In this document: positions 46,701 through 54,206 of the stretch, one piece after another | Numbering within the stretch: position 1 is the stretch's first letter | How the letters are laid out: each line of letters begins with the position of its first letter | NCBI GenBank assembly: GCA_014925825.1 | Contig: JACGCK010000058.1 | Location: forward strand, 186,001 to 250,000 | Direction: 5' to 3' | From: Pholiota molesta | Taxonomy: Eukaryota; Basidiomycota; Agaricomycetes; Agaricales; Strophariaceae | Length of the DNA stretch: 64,000 bases | Notes under the pieces: generated by a model | The model's database searches: none | The model's input: only the letters and a program-made list of their open reading frames with translations | What the model was told of the DNA's origin: nothing | Made by a program: the position numbers and the translations under genes

Positions 46701-48543
46701 TGTCGAGTCTCAGTGCCTGTTGCTCCCGAAGTGCCTTTGCCCTCGGCAGACTCAATGGAAGCCAAAGCACTTGGCGTTCTACGTCGGCTGGTGGGCAATC
46801 CAACAGCAGACTGGTCTTGTCCAGAGCAAAAGACGGGTGTTCTGGCCGCCCTTTCCCTGCAAAGGGACGTTATTGCAGTGTTGGCCACGGGATTAGGCAA
46901 GACGATGCTGGCGATCCTTCCTTCCCTTCTCGAGCACCAAAAAATGACCGTGGTGCTTTTGCCACTGCGGTCGTTAATGGCGGATTATGAACACAAGCTC
47001 ACGCGCTTGCAAGTGCCTTTTGAAGTCTTTACTGGCGGTCGTATCCACGGTGAAGCCAATTTACTTTTGGTATCGGCTGATATCTCCAAAGCGGACAGTT
47101 GGCGCCACGAAGCCGCTATTTTAAACGAACGCAAACCAATTGTGCGCATAGTTTTCGATGAAGCCCATATTCCCTTACTGTCTGCGAACTACCGACCTGC
47201 TCTCCGCGACATGTTCCTTCTCCATTCCCTTCCTGCTGGTGTCCAGATTATTCTACTATCGGCAACCCTTTCCCACGCATTGGTTCCCACTCTGATTCGC
47301 GAGTTCGGCCTTTCTGGTTCCCCTCTTGTTCTGCGCACCAACACCAACCGCCCGGAGCTGCAGTATATCTGGCGTGCACCCAGTTCAAGCCAGAAAATTA
47401 TCGAACAAGCCGTCAAGATCGCCCAAGATTATCAATGGTCCCATGAACGGGAGCGCGGCCTCGTTTTTGTTCCTTTTTACGACATGGGTCAGCGCATCGC
47501 GACCCAACTGAATTGTGACTTTTACAGTGGCAACGAGAATACTACTAATGAAGAGCGCCATGCCATGTACAATCGCTGGAACACGGGCGCCGCGCGCGTT
47601 ATGGTTTGCACCTCTGCATTTGGGACTGGTAACGACTACTCCCATACTCGCTTTGTTGTTCACGCAGGCAGACCCTATGAAATGGTCAACTACATTCAAG
47701 AGATCTCACGGGCTGGACGGGATAAGGTCCCTTCGATGTGTATCTTGCTCCCGCAGGTCAAAGACGCCCCAGGCGAGTTTCCTACACCAGACTTTGGCGG
47801 CTTTAAGGCTATGCACGAGGCTCTTCAAGCCCCCGACGGATGTGTTCGGTTTAAAATCACCAGCCACACCGATGCGGTTGGCACCGCATGTGCGGATAAC
47901 GCAGGCAATCAGTTGTGTAATTTCTGCCAGACGCGGTACGCTGCGTCTATCGACGGTGTGGGGTTTCTGGCTAATATTTTTACTATAGCCAAAAGCGTGG
48001 TAATGACGTTTTCGCAGAGGCGTATAATGCTTCCAAAAGAAGGCGCATTGACTCCGACTCCAAGGAAATAGCCTATGTCACACTGTTTCTGAAGCATATG
48101 GATCAACTCGTTGCGGGGTGCGTGGTTTGCCTGGTGAGCAATGAAGTGGTGGACCGCCATTCCCTTCCGCAGTGCTACCATCTTCGCTGTATGCACGCCG
48201 ATGGAACCAGTGCTTTCTTTGCTTGGCGGAAGAAGATCAAATACCCGCCCTCGATCAAGGCATGCTTTAAGTGCCACGTCCCGCAGGGCCCCAATGATAG
48301 CCTCCATCCCACCTTCAGTTCCAAAAGAACGCTTGCAAGTATCACGACGTATTGGCGCCACTTGCGTATGCCCTTTACCATACCCAGCCTTACCGAGAAG
48401 CCGCGCAACGTCATTTCAATACGATGTGGGATAGCGCGGAGGCCTTTGTCACGTGGATCAATGGTCCTATCCAAGCAGGCCATTACACCAATCTCTCTGC
48501 CGTCATGATGTGGTTTGCGGGCCTGGAGAAAGGTCTGGCTTAG
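43750..48543 (+). CDS. OrsD zinc-finger / tyrosine-recombinase-like / RecQ-type helicase fusion
   Basis: About 1,500 residues. Exons: 43750-43938, a 15 nt microexon 43995-44009, 44063-44832, 44898-46660, 46714-47935, 47989 onward. N-terminal OrsD-like fingers: MICTHCRIVLAKTYCGFHMRKQH and YTCLLCPAAYAKLDSMQKHHRTHH. Middle domain (about residues 640-820) has the tyrosine-recombinase order: Arg in TGSPSRATEITAL (near 45,859), Lys in TYQKTSAL, box II-like GWRHVSTAFRRK (46,230-46,265), and GHNRQTENSVYAL with the candidate nucleophile Tyr near 46,366. The helicase has ATGLGKT (Walker A), VFDEAH, LLSATLS, MVCTSAFGTGND and QEISRAGRD, all intact. Zinc-type C terminus: CVVCL, CFKCHVPQ, CKYHDVLAPLAYALYH. 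Near 48,320 the frame must shift by one base, through a short intron or a lesion. The intron at 44833-44897 contains a palindromic element A. Likely the mobilising enzyme of the region. Confidence 0.8.
44852..44880 (-). repeat. Element A inside an intron of the helicase gene
   Basis: 29 bp copy in inverted orientation (AATTGTAGCGTACGG...GTGCAATT), filling almost half of the 65 bp intron and ending 17 nt before its 3' splice site. Confidence 0.88.
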
Positions 48544-48786
48544 TAGATGTCCACGTATTAGACACTCTCTTGCAATGTAGTTGATGTGATCATTTTTTCT
48601 TTGCCATGTCTTTTTGCTCTCTACGTCGGTATGCCAACCTCGTCCATCTGGAGGCCTCCTGAGGAGATAGGCCCCCTATATTCCTTCGCTTGCCATAAAC
48701 TTGAACCGCTCCGTAGCTCCGGCACCCCCACCTATTTAAGTCAATGGCGACGTGCATTTCCAGTTCCATAGCATCCTCTTGACGCC

Positions 48787-49315
48787 ATGCCTTTCTCCAC
48801 ACGCGCCTCTGTTCGTGACATGTTCATAGAGAAAGTCCGCGATTTTGATCGCGTTTATGGCATCGCTGCAACAGAAGAGTCACTGGAAGCTATTGATTCA
48901 CTGGTCGAATATGCGGTACGTGCTTAGGGTTGGTGTGGATACCTTTCTGTATGTTGATCCAGCTATATGTAGTTTCTGCTTGATTTCAAGCCCCAGGAGC
49001 TTGTTGCAGACAGGGACCTTCAATATTGGATAGGTGATCTGATCGGGGCACACTCTGCGGTATATGCTCACCATGCTGAAATCACGGGGCAACCGATGCA
49101 AGACCTCGGCCCTTTCCATGCTGGGTTACAGAAACTGTTGTTCAATGCATCGGATTGGATCTCCCAGACCATAATCGCCTTTGGGGTTCATTCTTTTTCT
49201 TCACTCTTTAGCGTCTATGCTGATGTTCCCTTAGGCAGAAAACTTCTTCGTTCTTGAGGATGAGGAAGAGCCGGGAGTCGATGTTGCTGAGGAAAAGCAT
49301 GTCTCCCAGCAGTAA
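48787..49315 (+). CDS. Small protein of unknown function
   Basis: MPFSTRASVRDMFIEKVRDFDRVYGIAATEESLEAIDSLVEYA, an intron from GTACGTGC to CCCCAG, then ELVADRDLQYWIGDLIGAHSAVYAHHAEITGQPMQDLGPFHAGLQKLLF, a second less certain intron ending CCTTAG at 49234, and AENFFVLEDEEEPGVDVAEEKHVSQQ with TAA at 49313. About 130 residues, mostly helical, acidic tail. A TATA-like 'tatttaag' sits about 50 bp before the ATG. The last exon is partly duplicated just downstream. Unrecognised family. Confidence 0.5.
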
Positions 49316-49601
49316 TTCATCTATTTGCTAGTGCTCACTCGTATTGCATATGTTGGCAAGCTATCCACCGAGCGTATGGTTAATTGCTGTGTCCGGCGGT
49401 CAATACAATTACATTGCCTTTCCAGGGTAGAAACCTTTTCGTTCTTGAGGATGGGGAAGAGCCAGGAGTCAATGTCACTTAGGAAAAGCCTGTCTCCCAG
49501 CAGTAATTCATCTATTCCTAGTGCTCACTCGTATTGCATTTGTTGGGAGGTAGGGTTAATTGCTGTGTCCGGCGGCCAATACAATTAAATCGCCTTTCCA
49601 G
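49235..49601. repeat. Tandem duplication: last exon plus element A, two units
   Basis: Unit 1 (49235-49425) and unit 2 (49426-49601) share 'cgttcttgaggatg', 'gaagagcc', 'gtctcccagcagtaattcat', 'gtgctcactcgtattgca', then element A (49382-49410 and 49558-49586) and 'cctttccag'. The second copy has an in-frame stop in its exon part (GTCACTTAG), so it is decaying. The unit ends exactly at an AG 15 nt after element A. Confidence 0.9.
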
Positions 49602-49654
49602 CACTCCCACGCCGGTGGCTGGGTTTGTTGGCGTCTCAGACAACACTCCCGTGC

Positions 49655-50395
49655 CACGCGTGCAGTGTGCATGCATGCGTGCACGCACCAGGCGTATCTT
49701 GCACGCTCTTTGCACGCAAGTTCAGAAATACTCACGCACAACTCACGCCGCCGAAGTCGGCATCGCCATGTTCCCACGTAGACACTGAGTACTGAACGCA
49801 CATCAAAGCAGTTGTTCTGCATCTTCGCGCGCCGGAATTGCTGGGCACTGTCAGTGGGGCTTAGATGAAGGTGACCACCAGCTCTGGAATCCGTATGATG
49901 GGATTTCTGAGCACTGGATCCATCGAGACCGAGTTGACAGCGATGGTGAACTGGAGGTGAGTTGAGTTCTATGCCTACTTATCAGATGCTGGATGTTTTC
50001 TCAAATTAGGAAGGTCCCAATTACAAGAAAATGAAGAGGGCTACTCCGCCTGTCGATTTGCGACCTCGCCCACGACCTCAGCCGAAGACCAAACGCACAC
50101 GTAAAACAGGACAGTCTTGATCTTTTTCAGGTGGACTTGTCGATTTTTATATTCATAGTCTATGTACATGTTCATTACAAGGCGACTATGTGATTTTATT
50201 TGGTTATAATACAATTTTACAGCCTCCTAAGGCCGTATATCTATTTGATTGGTGCACGCCTACGTGCACGCAACATGTCAATATGTCACGCTCAGCGCAC
50301 GCATCTCAGATAACTATGTGCGCACAAACATGCGCGCACCTTGATTAAAGTTGCACGCACACGCCCGAACTGCACGCTCATGGCACGGCAAAATA
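49655..50395. repeat. Two TGCACG-rich stretches around a small gene
   Basis: 49,655-49,745 and 50,245-50,395 are made of short words such as 'gtgcatgcatgcgtgcacg', 'tgcacgc', 'cgcacgca' and 'tgcgcgcac'. They flank the small coding segment at 49852-50120 about 500 bp apart. Alternating purine-pyrimidine tracts could adopt Z-DNA or serve as protein-binding arrays; both are guesses. Confidence 0.6.
49852..50120 (+). CDS. Partial gene: two 3' exons of a small basic-tailed protein
   Basis: Frame GHCQWGLDEGDHQLWNPYDGISEHW...DSDGELE, a GTGAGT...ATTAG intron (49,956-50,009), then EGPNYKKMKRATPPVDLRPRPRPQPKTKRTRKTGQS and TGA at 50118. The basic Pro/Arg tail suggests nuclear or nucleic-acid contact. 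No start codon is found in frame before an upstream TGA, so a 5' exon is missing or lies further left. It may once have been the 3' end of the preceding gene, before the element A duplication. Confidence 0.45.
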
Positions 50396-50465
50396 CCTGC
50401 GCCCCCTATGCTCGTGCGGGGTTTTAGTGTGTTATCCTATTTACCTATATTTGCACCTTGGTGGG

Positions 50466-50472
50466 TATAAAA
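50466..50472 (+). promoter_or_regulatory. TATA box (TATAAAA)
   Basis: 42 bp before the ATG at 50514, in 'gggtataaaaggcgcc'. Confidence 0.65.
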
Positions 50473-50513
50473 GGCGCCTTTCCCCATCGCTGACATTTGC
50501 TCCATCCCCAAAA

Positions 50514-51175
50514 ATGTCTCTCAAAGACGTGGTGAATAAGTTTAATCGTCAAGCGGCTGGGCGTCCTGTGAGTGACAGAGAAAGCTGTTTTTTTTTTTTT
50601 TGATGCTAAAGAGGTGTTGTAGTCCCACGTTACACCCTTCAAGCAACCCTATTGCGAAGACGACTTTGCAAAGTTGACGTCTGAAGAGGTCATGTTGTTG
50701 TGCCAGGATATTGACGAATGCCATCTGGGATGGGGCTATCTCAAAATTGGACCCAATAGTGTTGTGGGACCTCCTGGCGTTCATGTGCAACCTTGGTTTC
50801 CCAAAGAATATTCCCTTTCTGCCGTCGACCAGTTTTGGGAGCAAACACTTGGATGTGGTTATTATGTGGACAATACTAGCATTGAACATGCAGTCGACAT
50901 TGCTGTTCCCCCAGGGCTTATCAAGCGCGCCAGTCTGGTGCTGGATGCTCAGTCCAAGAACGACTTCAAAATGGTAGAGTACCACTGTCAGTCCAAAGAA
51001 CCCCTTATCTTGGTCGATGGTTTTTCCCGCCTTCACGCCGCCCAGTTGTTGCTATTGGATCTGCAACAAAAATTCGGTGAACAGGAAATTGATTACATGA
51101 TTTGGCTTGCACGCTTCTATGATAAAGGTAGTCTTCTATTCCGAGTTGCCCTCCGATGTACTCATAGCCGCCTAG
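50514..51175 (+). CDS. Small protein with a ParB-like 'VDGFSRLHAA' motif
   Basis: MSLKDVVNKFNRQAAGRP, a GTGAGT...TTGTAG intron to 50619, then SHVTPFKQPYCEDDFAKLTSEEVMLLCQDIDECHLGWGYLKIGP... and ...FKMVEYHCQSKEPLILVDGFSRLHAAQLLLLDLQQKFGEQEIDYMIWLARFYDK, and a final tiny exon ending TAG at 51173. About 195 residues. The stretch L(V)DGFSRLHAA resembles the DGxxR core of ParB/sulfiredoxin-like folds (DGxHRxxAA) with Phe-Ser in place of the usual residues. Activity is not claimed. The larger DGQHR protein at 58580 is a possible functional relative. Confidence 0.55.
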
Positions 51176-51224
51176 ATTCTATCAATAGCCACTCAAGGGC
51201 ACACGAAATGAAGTATATCATGGT

Positions 51225-51917
51225 TTATAAAGTGTAGTTGAGATGGTATGCGTTATTAATAGTAAAGTAACGAAGCATGTCGTACAGCGTTTCTTTGTCT
51301 ATATCTTGCGTTGATGCCATGTGGCGTAGGACATCCACCATGGATGGAATCACAGAGACGAGATCCTCGCGTTTGGGGTTGATCTATCGTACACGTGTGT
51401 GAGAATCATAGTAGGAGCGTCGCACGCAGGTAAGATACCTGTGCTAGATATGCTTCTACGTGGCTTCCATAAAAGGAGGCTTCACCCCACCAGGGCTTGT
51501 GGTACTTGGCGAGGATATGGGTGAGGTGGCAGCAATGGAGACAGGGGTTCATGTTCAAGCAATGTGTCAGTGTCCCTTCGTATTTGAGATCCAGATGAAG
51601 GGCATCGCTCAAAAGAATGTAAAAGCGGGGCACATGCAGAGGCCAACCCTTCAGTCTCGCCATTCCGATCAGATCCAAGCCATCACACTAGTAATTGCCG
51701 GGGTTGGCTAAATAAAATGCAACAAGTGGTGATTACTTACCAATTCGTTGAGCAGTTGCCGCGCCCAGTCTCGCTGTCGAGGTTGTTGTTGAATTGCAGC
51801 CAAACCCATACGGGCACGGGACACTAACATGTAGACGAGAAGCTGCGCATCTTCATGGGTGGTCGCTGCAGTTCCAAGTAGTTGAATGGCAGGCATGGGT
51901 GGGGTGGAGGGATACAC
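51225..51917 (-). CDS. Unknown protein, minus strand
   Basis: MYPSTPPMPAIQLLGTAATTHEDAQLLVYMLVSRARMGLAAIQQQPRQRDWARQLLNEL, intron GTAAGT...TTTAG, then DLIGMARLKGWPLHVPRFYILLSDALHLDLKYEG...CLHCCHLTHILAKYH...GSHVEAYLAQ, another intron, and INPKREDLVSVIPSMVDVLRHMASTQDIDKETLYDMLRYFTINNAYHLNYTL. Around 195 residues, helical, no known domain. A 'tatatagt' TATA-like box lies about 20-45 bp upstream. First of three tandem minus-strand genes (51225-53104). Confidence 0.55.
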
Positions 51918-51975
51918 TATCGTCGTATTACAATACTATATACCCTTTTCGCGACGCCAAATAATGGCAAATAGG

Positions 51976-52678
51976 CTAGGCAATACGGGTATTGGCCATG
52001 CCCACTGCTAATTCTTCTATCTGCTCCAGTACGTTCTTGTAATCTGGGGTTGCCTGATTCCTTTCCCCTAGCAGGTCGTGGACGATATCTTCCATCTTGT
52101 CAAAAAAAGCCGATGGCCGCGGATACTCGGCTTTTGCCACCTGGAAAACCAGGGTGTCAGTTTGGCTTCTATCGTCATCTATCCAGAATGTTACCTGTTG
52201 GCGATATATACCAAGTGCTGTTTCCACAGACCACGTTTGGTTGCTTCCCAATTTTGCTTGTTGCCTGGAGGCACTCCACCACTGATCATAGTAGTGTTCC
52301 AGAACGCGACTCTGATCGTCTTCGGTCGTGGTAAGGTCAATGGATGTGAGGTCCATCGGCGACCTTTCGTTCTCAGCGACGTAGAATGCCAAGAATCCAT
52401 CTACAAGCAGGTGAGGAATAGTGACAGGCCAGGTACGCAAGTGACAAATCGCAATGATCCTTGTGGTGATGTTCTAAAACAATGTCAGCTCGTTGTCCAT
52501 CTCCTCTCTCACAGTGCTGTCTTACCATATCCTTCATCAACCGATACATGAAGAGAGCAGATGTATAGCCATCTAAACCTATGCTCTGTTGCCGATAGGT
52601 CAATGCTGCGCGGAGTCGCGATGCAAAGAGGAAGAGGAGGTCTTGTGCATCGCTGTGGTTTTTGAGATCAAACTCCAT
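51976..52678 (-). CDS. Unknown protein, minus strand
   Basis: Two exons: MEFDLKNHSDAQDLLFLFASRLRAALTYRQQSIGLDGYTSALFMYRLMKDM, a 51 bp intron (GTAAGAC...TTTTAG) in phase 0, then NITTRIIAICHLRTWPVTIPHLLVDGFLAFYVAENERSP...KVLEQIEELAVGMANTRIA. About 210 residues. It contains 'LLVDGFLAFYVAE', loosely recalling the DG core seen in the gene at 50514, but without an Arg. Family not recognised. Only 58 bp from the next minus-strand gene start. Confidence 0.6.
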
Positions 52679-52738
52679 TGATTGCAAGAACGGCGCAGGG
52701 GGAGGGAGAGCAAGGATGGATGTGGGCTATGTACGCTG

Positions 52739-52746
52739 TATTTATA
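52739..52746 (-). promoter_or_regulatory. TATA box (TATAAATA) overlapping the upstream gene's stop codon
   Basis: About 61 bp before the ATG at 52678. It overlaps the TAA of the chromodomain gene, showing how tightly the block is packed. Confidence 0.5.
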
Positions 52747-53104
52747 CCCAAATCTTGTTGTCTGCACACGCATCTAAGCCGACAAGATGCTGCACGTGTT
52801 TGTAAGGCTCCCAAGTGCTCTCCCCGAAAGAGTACCCTTTCCATTTCACCAAGTAATATGTCGTGTTTTCTTCGGGGAGATACATGCAAGAGTAGACAAA
52901 GTCCACGAAGAAAATCCCTTTGGCATTCAACTTCCTTTCGTATGCGGCCCACGCTTTGCCTTCGTTGATTTGGTGTTCGTGTTTGATAGTATTATGTTCG
53001 GGACCCCATCCCACCCAGGACACCAGGTATTGGGCTTTGCGTCCTGGTTTGGTAGCGAGGGGCTTTATCTTCGACACGGTGTGTTTCCGGCTTAAACAGC
53101 GCAC
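52742..53104 (-). CDS. Protein with two chromodomain-like segments
   Basis: C-terminal segment YYLVKWKGYSFGESTWEPYKHVQHL is a textbook chromodomain core (aromatic cage residues Y, W, W/Y in the usual places). An N-terminal segment VSKIKPLATKPGRKAQYLVSWVGWGPEHNTIKHEHQI has the same V..I...YLV.W.GW...xNT layout, so two chromodomains seem to lie in tandem. About 120 residues are visible. The true start is upstream: the frame is open through ASRRWGRVRCLSRKHTVSKI to an intron acceptor near 53,150. Chromodomains bind methylated histone tails, and in mobile elements they can direct insertion to heterochromatin. Element-specific role inferred. Confidence 0.75.
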   Translation of the reverse strand: MRCLSRKHTVSKIKPLATKPGRKAQYLVSWVGWGPEHNTIKHEHQINEGKAWAAYERKLNAKGIFFVDFVYSCMYLPEENTTYYLVKWKGYSFGESTWEPYKHVQHLVGLDACADNKIWV

Positions 53105-53368
53105 CCGTCCCCAGCGTCGGGAGGCATAATGACGGGGGGCTGCAATCTACACTGCGCATCAGCCGAGGTGTCTATGAGGCGAGCAGCAACATACCATAGG
53201 ATACGGGAGAAGGTGGGCAAGAGATAGGCTAAGATAGACCCCATAGACGCAGTTATATAGTATTCAGATGTTTTCATATGTTTGCTCTGCATAAATTGTA
53301 ACAATGCAATACGACAGGGGGATTCTTGGTGTTGTGGAGATACCGCAGGCGCGCACAATAAATTACTG

Positions 53369-54100
53369 CATTTAGGTTCTGGACGTCCAAAACCTAAATG
53401 GGGATTCTGCATGTTCTGGAGACACCGGCAACGCTGCCAATCATTCCGACCTACTATCCAAGTCTGTGTTAATTGCACTGACCGCCGTACGTAGCAATTA
53501 ATGAATTACCCCGTTTAGTTTTTGAACGTCCAAAATCTAAATGGGGATGCTGTGTTTTCTCTATTTCTTCTGTGTTAATTGCACTGTCCGCCGTCCGTTG
53601 CAATTAATTGATTACCCCATTTAGCTTTTAGAGAGCCAAAACCTAAATGGGGACAGCTAGGCGCTCAGTGATGTAGCCCAGGATCGTGACCTTGTACGTC
53701 GCATTTGTGTAAGAAAGTCGTCCTCATTCGACATAGGGCACGTTGGTTGGGGACATCCACCCTCCATCTGCTGAAGCTATCCCTGAGTGCTCCAACCGTC
53801 CGCCTTTGTATGGGGAACCTCTCTCTTCCATGGCATTGTAATTGCACTGTCCGCCGTACGTAGCAATTCATCAATTACCCCATTTAGGATTTCGACAGCC
53901 CACAACCTAAAATGACAGCACAACCTAAATGGGGACAGCTAGGCGCCTAGTAATGTAGCCCATAATCGTGACCTGGTACGTCGCATTTGTGTAAGAATGT
54001 CGTCCTCGCTCGACATAGGGCATGTTGGTTGGGGACATCCACCCACCACCTCCTGAAGCAACCCCTGAGTGCTTCAATCCTCCACCTTTGCTCTCTCTTC
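53369..54100. repeat. Element A/B cluster with tandem duplicated units
   Basis: Element A at 53471-53499, 53577-53605 and 53840-53868. Element B at 53369-53403, 53509-53546, 53615-53652 and 53878-53934 (the last carries an internal 15 bp repetition of one arm). In this cluster A precedes B by about 10 bp, the opposite order to 42.6-43.2 kb. Units 53577-53839 and 53840-54100 are a tandem duplication: after B both continue 'cagctaggcgc', 'cgtcgcatttgtgtaaga', 'ttggttggggacatccacc'. The best B copy (53369-53403) is nearly perfectly symmetric around GGACGTCC. Confidence 0.9.
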
Positions 54101-54140
54101 AACGACATATATTTGCTTGTATTTGCACCTTTCCAATATT

Positions 54141-54148
54141 TATATAAA
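54141..54148 (+). promoter_or_regulatory. TATA box (TATATAAA)
   Basis: 59 bp before the ATG at 54207. Confidence 0.6.
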
Positions 54149-54206
54149 GGGCCTCTGGTTTGCCCATCTTTCTTCAGTTCCCCCCGCCCCCACGGCTCCT
54201 TCCCTC

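Noticed and set aside
43750..48543. Starship 'captain' (DUF3435) element
   Set aside because: Starship captains are known from Pezizomycotina, sit at the 5' edge of the element and have no fused helicase; the domain order here differs.
43750..48543. Helitron Rep-helicase
   Set aside because: The helicase is RecQ-type (SF2), not Pif1 (SF1), and no HUH Rep motif is present.
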